From: Tsukamurella asaccharolytica
GTDB taxonomy: Bacteria > Actinomycetota > Actinomycetes > Mycobacteriales > Mycobacteriaceae
Direction of reading: 5' to 3'
DNA: 64,000 nucleotides
Assembly: GCF_007858435.1 (NCBI RefSeq)
Contig: NZ_VIGW01000007.1
Coordinates: 102,449-166,448, forward strand
A program made the position numbers and the translations under genes. This document shows positions 43,361 to 51,760 of the stretch, in pieces (positions within the stretch are counted from its first letter, which is position 1; each line of letters begins with the position of its first letter). Under the pieces are notes generated by a model. It saw nothing but the letters and a program-made list of their open reading frames with translations. It did not search any database and had not been told where the DNA came from.

Positions 43361-44959
43361 ATGACGCCACCCGTCCACACGCCCCACCACACCGAATCCC
43401 CGTGGTGGAAGGGCGCGATCTTCTACCAGGTGTACCCCCGGTCGTTCTCGGACTCGAACGGCGACGGCGTCGGTGACCTGCGCGGCGTGATCGACCGACT
43501 GGGCTATCTGGAGTTGCTCGGCGTCGACGCCCTGTGGCTCTCGCCCGTGATGCGCTCGCCGATGGCCGACCACGGCTACGACGTCTCCGATCCGCGCGAC
43601 ATCGATCCGCTGTTCGGCACGCTCGCCGACATGGACGAGCTGATCGCGGCGGCGCACGCCCACCGGATCCGCGTGACGATGGACCTGGTGCCGAACCACA
43701 CCTCCGATCAGCACCCGTGGTTCCAGGCGGCGCTCGCCGCGGGACCGGGCAGCCCGGAGCGCGATCGGTACGTCTTCCGCGAGGGCCGCGGCCCGAACGG
43801 CGACGAGCCGCCGAACAACTGGCCCAGCATCTTCGGCGGGCCGGCGTGGCACCGCGTCACCGAGGCCGACGGCACGCCCGGGCAGTGGTACCTGCACATC
43901 TTCGCGCCCGAACAGCCCGACCTGAACTGGGAGAACGAGGACGTCTTCCAGGATCTCGCGGCCACGCTGCGGTTCTGGCTCGGCCGCGGCGTCGACGGCT
44001 TCCGCATCGACGTGGCGCACGGCATGGCGAAGCCCGCGGGCCTGCCGGACATGGACCTGGTCACCAACCAGATCATGGACAACGACGAGAACGACCTGCG
44101 GTTCAACGATCCGGGCGTGCACGCGATCCACCGACGCATCCGGCAGGTGATGGACGAGTTCCCCGGCCGCGTGACCGTTGGCGAGATCTGGGTCAAGGAC
44201 AACGACCGGTTCGCCGAGTACATCCGGCCCGACGAGTTGCACCTGGGCTTCAACTTCCGCCTCGCAGAGGCGACGTGGGACGCCCGGGAGATCCGCGAGG
44301 CGATCGACAACTCGCTGATCGCGGTCGAATCGGTGAACGGCATCCCGACGTGGACGCTCTCCAACCACGACGTGCCCCGCGAGGTGACGCGGTTCGGCGG
44401 CGGCGCGCTGGGCACGGCCCGCGCCCGCGCGATGATCCTGGTGGAACTGGCGCTGCCGGGCACCGTCTTCCTCTACAACGGCTCCGAACTGGGCCTGCCG
44501 AACGTCGACCTGCCCGACGAGGTGCTGCAGGACCCGACCTGGGAGCGGTCCGGGCGCACCGAACGCGGCCGGGACGGCTGCCGCGTGCCCCTGCCGTGGC
44601 AGGGCACGCTGCCCCCGTACGGCTTCTCGACGAATCCCGACACCTGGCTCCCCATGCCGGACGACTGGAAGGACCTCACGGCCGAGGCCGAGCTCGAGGA
44701 CCTCGATTCGACGCTGACGCTCTACCGCACGGCCATCGAGCTGCGCCGGATGCGGCCGGAGTTCCGCGGCGACGCGATCGAGTGGTACGGCGCGCCCCGC
44801 CCCGGAGTGCTGGCCTTCCGGCGCACCGACGGCCGCCTGACCTGCGTGCTCAACGCCTCGGACGCACCCGTCGAGCTTCCCGGCGGCGAGGTCTTCCTCG
44901 CCAGCGCGCCGTTGGTCGACGGGCTGCTGCCGCCGAACGCGGCCTGCTGGCTGGCCTGA
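43361..44959 (+). CDS. aglA: alpha-glucosidase, GH13 family
   Basis: A 532-residue cytosolic glycoside hydrolase cleaving alpha-1,4/1,6-glucosides. N-terminal WWKGAIFYQVYPRSFSDSNG, region I MDLVPNHTSDQHPWFQ, nucleophile Asp in GVDGFRIDVAHGMA, acid/base Glu in VTVGEIWVKDN, region IV LSNHDVPREVTRFG. The oligo-1,6-glucosidase/trehalulose-type loop is present, but substrate preference cannot be read. Start ATG 43361 with CAGGAGTGAG. It ends inside a nested hairpin terminator. Confidence 0.94.
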   Translation: MTPPVHTPHHTESPWWKGAIFYQVYPRSFSDSNGDGVGDLRGVIDRLGYLELLGVDALWLSPVMRSPMADHGYDVSDPRDIDPLFGTLADMDELIAAAHAHRIRVTMDLVPNHTSDQHPWFQAALAAGPGSPERDRYVFREGRGPNGDEPPNNWPSIFGGPAWHRVTEADGTPGQWYLHIFAPEQPDLNWENEDVFQDLAATLRFWLGRGVDGFRIDVAHGMAKPAGLPDMDLVTNQIMDNDENDLRFNDPGVHAIHRRIRQVMDEFPGRVTVGEIWVKDNDRFAEYIRPDELHLGFNFRLAEATWDAREIREAIDNSLIAVESVNGIPTWTLSNHDVPREVTRFGGGALGTARARAMILVELALPGTVFLYNGSELGLPNVDLPDEVLQDPTWERSGRTERGRDGCRVPLPWQGTLPPYGFSTNPDTWLPMPDDWKDLTAEAELEDLDSTLTLYRTAIELRRMRPEFRGDAIEWYGAPRPGVLAFRRTDGRLTCVLNASDAPVELPGGEVFLASAPLVDGLLPPNAACWLA

Positions 44960-44997
44960 TGCCTCCGCGCCGCCGGTCGCCGGCGGCGCCTCAGGCC
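44953..44997. terminator. nested hairpin terminator containing both stop codons
   Basis: Outer arms GGCCTGA (44953-44959) and TCAGGCC (44991-44997); inner arms GCGCCGCCGG (44967-44976) and CCGGCGGCGC (44980-44989) around TCG. The outer arms are the stop-codon regions of the convergent aglA and DUF4188 genes. Confidence 0.8.
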
Positions 44998-45476
44998 CCG
45001 ATGCGCTCGCGGGACGTGCGGCCCCGTCGGGCCAGCGGCTGGGCGCCGACGGCGGCGGCGAGACCGATCGGCGCGGACAGGTCCGCGTAGATCGACTCGT
45101 GGGCCCCGGCGGGCACCCGGTAGGTCTCGTGCCAGATGCCGACTGTCGAGCGCCCCTCGGAGTGGGCCATCGTGTAGAACTGCAGCCACGCGGGCCGGTG
45201 CGCGAAATCGGTCGAGTGTGAGTACCGCTCGAGATCTTCGTAACTGCGCCAGTACTGCACGAGGAGCGGTCCGCCCGGGGCGACCGCCGCGAAGCCACCG
45301 AGGTAGCCGAGGGCGCCACCGCGCTTCCGGTCGCGCTCGATCTCGGCCTGCATCCGGCGCAGCGAGCGCCCGACGAACGCCGCCTGCCCCAGCCGCCACG
45401 TGCGCCGCGGCCTCATGCCCAGCAGGAAGACCACCAGGTCACCGTCGTGAGTGTCGGTCTGCAGATCGTGCTTCAT
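44991..45476 (-). CDS. DUF4188 domain protein
   Basis: A 161-residue protein of the monooxygenase-like DUF4188 family (ferredoxin-like fold): DGDLVVFLLGMRPRRTWRLG, GGPLLVQYWRSYEDLERYSH, HRPAWLQFYTMAHSEGRSTV, GIWHETYRVPAGAHESIYAD. Catalysis is not shown for the family; related folds handle hydrophobic substrates. The start has GGGAGAA 4 nt upstream. Divergent from a MerR regulator 83 bp away, a pairing often seen for this family. Confidence 0.85.
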   Translation of the reverse strand: MKHDLQTDTHDGDLVVFLLGMRPRRTWRLGQAAFVGRSLRRMQAEIERDRKRGGALGYLGGFAAVAPGGPLLVQYWRSYEDLERYSHSTDFAHRPAWLQFYTMAHSEGRSTVGIWHETYRVPAGAHESIYADLSAPIGLAAAVGAQPLARRGRTSRERIGA

Positions 45477-45559
45477 CGGTTTCTCCCCTGCCGCGATCGC
45501 CTTGGATAGTGCTGCTACCCATATTGGAGAGTGAAGCTATCCCGTGTCAAGATCGAGGG

Positions 45560-46216
45560 ATGAAATTGTCGGAACTCTCCACGGAGACCGGCGTGAGCAC
45601 CGCTTCGCTCAAGTTCTACCTGCGGGAGTCGCTGCTCGCACCCGGCGAGCCGGTCACCAGGACCCAGTCCGAGTACGGGACCGCGCACGTCGAGCGGGTG
45701 CGGCTCATCCGTGCCCTCGTCGAATCCGGTGGCCTCTCGCTCGCGCAGGTCCGCCGCGTCATCGACGCCCTCGACAGCCCGACGGTGCCGCGCCACGCAT
45801 TGCTCGGAGTCGCGCAGGAGGCGCTGATGGACGCCGAACGGTTCGACGAGGACCCTGAGTGGACAGCGCTGGCGATTGCCTTCGTGCAGCAGCGCGGCTG
45901 GCGGATCGAGGACGGCGACATCCTGTTGCCTCAGCTCGGCGCGCAGCTCAAAGCGCTCGCCGAGACGTGCGATGTGGGCGGCCGCGACACCCTGGAGCGC
46001 TGGGCCGACGCCGCGGAGATCGTGGCGGCCTCCGACCTCGACACCCTCACCGAGGACGACGCCCAGGCGCTGCGCACCGCGATCGTCGGCACGGTCCTCT
46101 CGGACAAGGTGCTGCAGACGCTGCGCCGGCTCGCGCAGCAGAACCGGACCGCCCACCTCTACGAGGCGGCCCTCCGTGCAGACGACGCCCCGGGCCGGGG
46201 CGCCTCAGACCAGTAG
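45560..46216 (+). CDS. MerR-family transcriptional regulator
   Basis: A 218-residue regulator. The HTH_17/MerR domain is at residues 1-68: MKLSELSTETGVSTASLKFY, LRESLLAPGEPVTRTQSEYG, ERVRLIRALVESGGLSLAQV. The remaining 150 residues are an effector domain with no Cys-rich metal site, so the signal is probably organic. The GGATAG/CTATCC arms (45504-45509 and 45537-45542) in the intergenic region are a possible operator. Its 3' end overlaps the convergent Rv2474c-like gene by 12 bp. Confidence 0.85.
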   Translation: MKLSELSTETGVSTASLKFYLRESLLAPGEPVTRTQSEYGTAHVERVRLIRALVESGGLSLAQVRRVIDALDSPTVPRHALLGVAQEALMDAERFDEDPEWTALAIAFVQQRGWRIEDGDILLPQLGAQLKALAETCDVGGRDTLERWADAAEIVAASDLDTLTEDDAQALRTAIVGTVLSDKVLQTLRRLAQQNRTAHLYEAALRADDAPGRGASDQ

Positions 46217-46849
46217 GCCCGGCCCCGCCTCGCGCCGTTGGTACAACGAGCCGAAGCGCGCGTCCATCCGCACCCACGTCGCGGACGCCGAGACCCGGAC
46301 CGGCTCGTCGGCGCCGTCCGAGGCGAACCCCATGGCCTCCAACGCGAACGCACTGCGCAGGCTGATCCGCACCGTCGTCCCGCCGGCACTGACGCTGACC
46401 ACCTCGGAGTCCAGCAGGGAGGCCGGCGGGCCCGCCGGGCCGCCTGCCTCGCGCCCCAGCTCGACGCCGCGCGCCGCGACCGCGCGCAGGGCCCGGGCCG
46501 GCACGTCGTCCACGTGCGCGAAGCCCGTCGCGGGGGGCAGCGCGCCGCGCCACGCGGAGTCCAGGGCGAAGCCCACGTCCACGTAGCCCCCCTCGTCCGA
46601 CGGTGCCGCGCGGAGCGAGTCGAGCACCGTCGCGGCGCTGCACACCAGCGATTCCGGCGCGACGGTCCCCGTCAGCACCCTCGCCGCGAGCACCCCGAAG
46701 CCCGTCCTCCCCCAGACCTCGACGTGCTGCTCGTCGCGCCGGCGCACGCGGATCACCGCCGAATCGTCGGTGCGGAGCAGACGGGTGACGAAGGCTGCGA
46801 GGTTCGAGCGCGGTCCCCCGCCCGCCACCGTCAGCCGTCGATCGCTCAC
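46205..46849 (-). CDS. conserved hypothetical protein (Rv2474c position)
   Basis: A 214-residue cytosolic protein. Segments include GGGPRSNLAAFVTRLLRTDD, VIRVRRRDEQHVEVWGRTGF, VLAARVLTGTVAPESLVCSA and AFALEAMGFASDGADEPVRV. It occupies the Rv2474c place between the thioesterase gene and aglA and is similar in layout, with no known function. The GTG at 46849 overlaps the thioesterase stop (GTGA), so the two are translationally coupled and probably act together. Confidence 0.75.
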   Translation of the reverse strand: MSDRRLTVAGGGPRSNLAAFVTRLLRTDDSAVIRVRRRDEQHVEVWGRTGFGVLAARVLTGTVAPESLVCSAATVLDSLRAAPSDEGGYVDVGFALDSAWRGALPPATGFAHVDDVPARALRAVAARGVELGREAGGPAGPPASLLDSEVVSVSAGGTTVRISLRSAFALEAMGFASDGADEPVRVSASATWVRMDARFGSLYQRREAGPGLLV

Positions 46850-47322
46850 CGCGCGAACGACATCAGGTAGTCGCGCTGCTCTCCCGACAGCCGTCGCACC
46901 CGCTGTGCCGCCACGTCGAACGCGGCGAGCCGCACCTGCGCGACCACCGCGGGCGCGGTGTCGAGCGCCGCCCCGACGGGCCGGACCTCGTGGTGCACAA
47001 CGAAGTCCGCTGCCCGAACCGCGGACGTCCACAGCGTGATCTGCAGCGGCGAATCCTGGTGCCGCAGTTGCCCGCGGTACTCGACCTCGAGCCGCGCCAA
47101 CAGCAGCCCGTCGAGCAGGTCGCGCGTGGGCGCGTCGGGCGCGAAGAGCAGCGGGATCCGGGCCTCCTCCAGCAGCGTCACCATGCGCGCGTTGTTGATG
47201 TGCTGGTAGACGTCCATATCGGACCAGCGCACGTCCACCGGCACCGTCAGGCTCGCGGTCCCGTCGTCGGCGACGGTGCGCACACCCGTGACACCCGCCG
47301 CGGTGAAGCTGTATTCGGTCAC
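46846..47322 (-). CDS. acyl-CoA thioesterase, hotdog fold (Rv2475c type)
   Basis: A 158-residue 4HBT-family protein. The hotdog motif VRWSDMDVYQHINNARMVTL, with D-x-D-x-x-x-H-x-N-N, is the active-site helix. EARIPLLFAPDAP, LLLARLEVEYRGQLRHQDSP and FVVHHEVRPVG give the following strands. Hydrolyses acyl-CoA esters; chain length unknown. GTG start at 47322. It lies 28 bp after gdh on the same strand, as in M. tuberculosis Rv2476c-Rv2475c. Confidence 0.88.
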   Translation of the reverse strand: MTEYSFTAAGVTGVRTVADDGTASLTVPVDVRWSDMDVYQHINNARMVTLLEEARIPLLFAPDAPTRDLLDGLLLARLEVEYRGQLRHQDSPLQITLWTSAVRAADFVVHHEVRPVGAALDTAPAVVAQVRLAAFDVAAQRVRRLSGEQRDYLMSFAR

Positions 47323-47350
47323 GGCTCCACGCTAGCGGACCGTCCCGGCG

Positions 47351-50300
47351 CTACCCCACGTGCCGCAGCAGTGACCGCAGCGCCCGGGTGGCCACCGAGA
47401 GCCGCGACTCGTCGTTGGCGATGGGGCTACTGCTCCCGTCGGCGGGATCGAGGATCTCACCGAGCAGCGCGCCGACGCGCTCGAGGCGGCGTGCGTTGTG
47501 CGAGGCCCAGTCGCCGATCTTCTGCTTGGCCGGCTCGGCCGGGTCGGTGAAGTTGAGCACCTCGATCGTGATCCCCCGCAGGGCGCCGTAGAGATCGTCG
47601 CGCAACGCGAGCCGCGCCATCTCGCTCCACCGGTCGCCGCGCGGCAGTTCGGCGACGGCGGCGAGCATCTCGTCGACCCGCAGGCGCTCCATGAGGGCGA
47701 AGTACAGCTGCCCCACCTCGTCGTCCTCGCGCTCGGCGATGTCGGCGATGTCCACCACGTCGAGCAGGCTGAACCGGTACAGCGCGCGGCCGACGGTGTA
47801 CGCCAGCTCCTCCGGAACGCCCGCGGCGATCGCACGCGCGGACAGGGCACAGGCGTGCCGGTCGTAGCGGATGTCCCAGGACCCCATGGCGGCCGACAGC
47901 GCGCCGATCCGGTCGGCATAGCGGTTGACCTCGGCGCCGATCGCGATCGGCTGCGGCCGGTTGGTGAGCATCCACCGGGATCCGCGGTCCAGCACGCGGC
48001 GGCTCTCCGCGAGCAGCGCCGCGGTCTCGCCCGCCGAGACGGGCACCTCCTTGAGTTCCGCCCAGATCCGGGGCAGGTCGAAGACGCGGCTCACAGCGAC
48101 GAACGCACGCACGGCGTCGGCGGCGCCGGAGCCGGTCTCCTCCGCGAGGCGGTAGACGAAGCTGACGCCCGCGTTGTCGACCATCTCGTTGACGGTCTGC
48201 GTCGCTACGATCTCGCGGCGCAGCGGGTGCGCGAAGACGGCGTCGCCCGCACGCTCGCGGAGCCGGTCCGGGAAGTAGTCGGGCAGCCTAGCGACGAGGA
48301 CGTCGTTGTCGGGCAGGTCGCCCGAGAGGACGTCGTCCTTGACGGCGAGCTTGACGTGCGCCATGAGGTTGGACAGCTCCGGCGAGCTGAGTCCCAGCCC
48401 CGCGGCCTGCAGCTTGTCGGTCTCCTTGCGGGTCGGCAGCGCCTCCAGCCTCAGGTCGACGCCGCGGTTGCGCGACAGGTCCGCGAGGATCCGCGCGTGC
48501 ACGTCGATCATCTTCGGGGCGAGCGAGCGCTCGACCGACAGCGCCGTGTTCTGCGAGACGTTGTCGGCGAGCACGAGACGCGAGACGTCGTCCGTCATCG
48601 AGACCAGCAGGTCGTGACGCTCAGCCGCGGGGATCGCTCCCGCGGCGATCTGCCGGTCGAGCAGGATCTTGATGTTGACCTCGTGGTCGGAGCAGTCCAC
48701 GCCGGCCGAGTTGTCCATCGCGTCGGTGTTGATGCGGCCGCCGGCGCGGTCGAACTCGATGCGGCCCAGCGGGGTGACGCCCAGGTTGCCGCCCTCGCCG
48801 ACCACCTTGGCGCGCACCTGCTGCCCGTCGACGCGGATCGCGTCGTTGGCACGGTCGCCCACGTCGAGGTTGGTCTCGGTGGACGCCTTGATGTACGTGC
48901 CGATACCACCGTTCCACAGCAGGTCGACGGGGGCGAGCAGCACCGCGCGCATGAGCTCCGGCGGGGTCAGCTCGGTCACGTCGTCGGCGAGGCCGAGCGC
49001 CGCGCGCACCTGCGGGCTGATCGGCACCGACTTCTGGTCGCGGCTGAAGACGCCGCCGCCCTCGCTGATCTTCGACGTGTCGTAGTCCTTCCACGACGAC
49101 CGCGGCAGGTCGAACAGTCGCTTGCGCTCGGCGAAACCGACGGCCGCGTCGGGGTCGGGGTCGAGGAAGATGTCGCGGTGGTCGAACGCCGCGACCAACC
49201 GGATGTGCTCGGAGAGCAGCATGCCGTTGCCGAAGACGTCGCCGCTCATGTCGCCCACGCCGACCGTCGTGAAGTCCTCGGACTGCGTATCGACGCCCAT
49301 CTCGCGGAAGTGCATCTTGACCGATTCCCAGGCTCCCCGGGCGGTGATGCCCATGCCCTTGTGGTCATAGCCCTCGGAGCCGCCGGAGGCGAAGGCGTCG
49401 CCGAGCCAGAAGCCGTAGCCGGCCGCGACGTCGTTGGCGATGTCGGAGAAGGAGGCGGTGCCCTTGTCCGCGGCGACCACGAGGTACGTGTCGTCGGAGT
49501 CCCGGCGCACCACGCGCTCGGGCGGGAGCACGTCCCCGTCCGGACCGAGGTTGTCGGTCACGTCGAGCAGGCCGGAGATGAACATGCGGTAGCAGGCGAC
49601 CCCCTCGGCGCGCTGCGCGTCGCGGTCCGCGGCGGCGTCTCCCGTGACCGCGGGCGGCTGCTTCACGACGAAGCCGCCCTTGGCGCCGACGGGCACGATG
49701 ACGGCGTTCTTGACCGCCTGGGCCTTGACGAGCCCGAGGATCTCGGTGCGGAAGTCCTCCCGGCGGTCGGACCAGCGCAACCCGCCGCGGGCGACCATCC
49801 CGAACCGCAGGTGCACACCCTCCACCCGGGGCGAGTACACGAAGATCTCGAACCGCGGGCGCGGCTTGGGCGCCTCGGCGATGCGGCCGGGCTCCAGTTT
49901 GATCGAGATCACCGGCTTGTCGGCGTAGAAGTTGGTGCGCACGGCCGCCTGCACGACGTGCAGGTAGGCGCGGAGGATCCGGTCGGCGTCCAGGCTGGTC
50001 ACGGCCGCGAAGGCGGCCTTGAGGTCGGCCTCCGCGGCGTCCGCGGCGTCCGAGTCCGCCGCGATCGGGTCGAAGGTCGCGGTCCACAGCCGGCCCAGCG
50101 CGAGAACCGCGTCACGGTGCTCGAGCAGCACCTGCGCCATGTGGCCCGGGCTGTACGGGAAGCCGCACTGCTTCAGGTACTGGCCGATGGCGCGCAGCAG
50201 CGCGACGGTGCGCCAGTCCAGCCCGAACGCGAAGATCAGCTCGTTGAACCGGTCGACCTCGGCCTCGCCGCGCCAGACGGCGGCGGCGCCCTGGCTCGCG

Positions 50301-51574
50301 AGCTCCCGCAGCCGCGCCAGCTGGGCGGGGAGGTCCGCCTCGGCGACGCCCTCGGCGGCGGTCGCGCGCAGCACCGGCGAGATCCGCAGCCCGAAGTCGT
50401 ACACCGAGCACAGCGCGCCGTCGGGCCGGCGGACGGTGTAGGGCCGCTCGTCGAGCACGTCGACGCCGAGGGACTGCAGGACCGGCAGCACCTGGGAGAG
50501 CGTGACCTGCCCGCCCGTCGTGTACATCGTGAACCCGAGGTTGGCACCGCGGTCGCTGCGCGGGTCGTAGAACACGAGGTCGCTGCCCTGCGCGGGCAGC
50601 GCGGCGATCCGTTTGATGTCGAGGAGCGCGACCTCGGGGCTCTGGTCCTCCTTGTAGTTGGGCGAGATGCCCGGAAGGTACGCGGACACGGTCGCGGTGT
50701 CGGCGCCCGCCGCGGCGGCGGCCGAGAGCACGTCCTCGTCCCAGGTGCGGCTCACATCGCCGAGCCGTGCTCGGATGCGGGCCTCGTCGGCCGCGTGGAA
50801 GACGGGCACGGTGTCGTCGCCACGGGGCAGGAGCACGAACTGGATCCGCGCGATCGCCGACTCGGTGACGCGAGCGGTGAACCGGTCGACGTGCATGCCG
50901 GTCTCGTTCTCGAGCACGTCGATGAGCACGCCCCGCGCCCGCGAGGTGTACCGATCGCGGGGAAGGTAGACGAGGGCGCGGGCGAACCGGGCCAGCTTGT
51001 CGGTGCGCAGGAACAGCGCGAGGTCGTCGTCGCCCAGATCGCGCAAGGCGCCGAAGACCCGGGCGAGCTCGTCCTCGTCGGCGACGACGAGCCGCAGGCG
51101 GGGATAGGTCTGGATGTACTCCATGAGGCGCTGGTTGGCCGGGTCCGACTGGTCTACGCCGATGCGGGCGAGCACGCGCTCGATCTTCGCGCCCACCATG
51201 GGGATGCCGAAGACGTTGTGGTGCAGCCCGAGCACGGTGAGCGCCATCGCGAACAGCTCCACAGGGCCGCCGTCCGCGGGCGCCGCCGCCAGGAGGAAGG
51301 GCGAGCCGGCCGCGTCGCCGACCGGCTGTGCCAGCTCGACCACGGCGATGGCGCCGGGCTCGGGCGTGGGCATCGCGTCGATGACTGCCATCAGCTTCGC
51401 GTCGGGATCGGCGAGAACGCCGGTGCCGGCACCGTCGACCCGGGATCCGAGGATGCGGGCGTTGTCCTCCGACAGCCAGGTCACGAAGTCCGACGGTGAC
51501 CTTCCGGGCGGCTGCGCGGCCACGGTGGACGCGACGCGAGTGAAGACGGACGGATCGATCGCGGACTGCGCCAC
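47351..51574 (-). CDS. gdh: NAD-dependent glutamate dehydrogenase, large (L-180-like) type, short N-terminus
   Basis: A 1407-residue enzyme making 2-oxoglutarate and ammonia from glutamate. Catalytic core marks: FEIFVYSPRVEGVHLRFGMV, RGGLRWSDRREDFRTEILGL, VPVGAKGGFVVKQPP, DKGTASFSDIANDVAAGYGF, GVGDMSGDVFGNGMLLS, GEGGNLGVTPLGRIEFDRAG, DNSAGVDCSDHEVNIKILLD. Start GTG 51574: GGGGGAG lies 7 nt before it. M. tuberculosis Gdh (Rv2476c) has about 1624 residues. This protein appears to begin near its residue 220-230, lacking the N-terminal ACT-like part. Only 186 bp separate it from ettA, so nothing longer fits. Confidence 0.92.
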   Translation of the reverse strand: MAQSAIDPSVFTRVASTVAAQPPGRSPSDFVTWLSEDNARILGSRVDGAGTGVLADPDAKLMAVIDAMPTPEPGAIAVVELAQPVGDAAGSPFLLAAAPADGGPVELFAMALTVLGLHHNVFGIPMVGAKIERVLARIGVDQSDPANQRLMEYIQTYPRLRLVVADEDELARVFGALRDLGDDDLALFLRTDKLARFARALVYLPRDRYTSRARGVLIDVLENETGMHVDRFTARVTESAIARIQFVLLPRGDDTVPVFHAADEARIRARLGDVSRTWDEDVLSAAAAAGADTATVSAYLPGISPNYKEDQSPEVALLDIKRIAALPAQGSDLVFYDPRSDRGANLGFTMYTTGGQVTLSQVLPVLQSLGVDVLDERPYTVRRPDGALCSVYDFGLRISPVLRATAAEGVAEADLPAQLARLRELASQGAAAVWRGEAEVDRFNELIFAFGLDWRTVALLRAIGQYLKQCGFPYSPGHMAQVLLEHRDAVLALGRLWTATFDPIAADSDAADAAEADLKAAFAAVTSLDADRILRAYLHVVQAAVRTNFYADKPVISIKLEPGRIAEAPKPRPRFEIFVYSPRVEGVHLRFGMVARGGLRWSDRREDFRTEILGLVKAQAVKNAVIVPVGAKGGFVVKQPPAVTGDAAADRDAQRAEGVACYRMFISGLLDVTDNLGPDGDVLPPERVVRRDSDDTYLVVAADKGTASFSDIANDVAAGYGFWLGDAFASGGSEGYDHKGMGITARGAWESVKMHFREMGVDTQSEDFTTVGVGDMSGDVFGNGMLLSEHIRLVAAFDHRDIFLDPDPDAAVGFAERKRLFDLPRSSWKDYDTSKISEGGGVFSRDQKSVPISPQVRAALGLADDVTELTPPELMRAVLLAPVDLLWNGGIGTYIKASTETNLDVGDRANDAIRVDGQQVRAKVVGEGGNLGVTPLGRIEFDRAGGRINTDAMDNSAGVDCSDHEVNIKILLDRQIAAGAIPAAERHDLLVSMTDDVSRLVLADNVSQNTALSVERSLAPKMIDVHARILADLSRNRGVDLRLEALPTRKETDKLQAAGLGLSSPELSNLMAHVKLAVKDDVLSGDLPDNDVLVARLPDYFPDRLRERAGDAVFAHPLRREIVATQTVNEMVDNAGVSFVYRLAEETGSGAADAVRAFVAVSRVFDLPRIWAELKEVPVSAGETAALLAESRRVLDRGSRWMLTNRPQPIAIGAEVNRYADRIGALSAAMGSWDIRYDRHACALSARAIAAGVPEELAYTVGRALYRFSLLDVVDIADIAEREDDEVGQLYFALMERLRVDEMLAAVAELPRGDRWSEMARLALRDDLYGALRGITIEVLNFTDPAEPAKQKIGDWASHNARRLERVGALLGEILDPADGSSSPIANDESRLSVATRALRSLLRHVG

Positions 51575-51713
51575 GGGCGTACTCCCCCTATGAGGTCGTG
51601 GCAACGGCACGCCAAATACCGGGTCAGCACGCGGCGCCGTTGCCATGATGTGACGGAGCCTGTTGGCTCCGCGCACCAGACTACGACCGGACCGGGGGTT
51701 ACGGGCGAGTAAT

Positions 51714-51750
51714 GAACGACGCCGCCCCCGGCACGGGGACGGCGTCGTTC
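51714..51750 (-). terminator. terminator between ettA and gdh
   Basis: GAACGACGCCG (51714-51724) and CGGCGTCGTTC (51740-51750) form a perfect 11-bp stem; inside, CCCC-GGCAC-GGGG adds a second stem. It begins 10 bp beyond the ettA stop in the direction of transcription, so gdh probably has its own promoter in the remaining 140 bp. Confidence 0.8.
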
Positions 51751-51760
51751 GCGGTCTTCC

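Noticed and set aside
42695-45319. 874-codon minus-strand frame opposite glbO and aglA
   Set aside because: Covers two well-identified genes and their promoters; no protein family features.
47498-51499. 1333-codon open frame on the + strand opposite gdh
   Set aside because: Antisense shadow of the G/C-rich codon pattern; composition is Arg/His/Val-rich with no domain, and gdh is fully conserved on the other strand.
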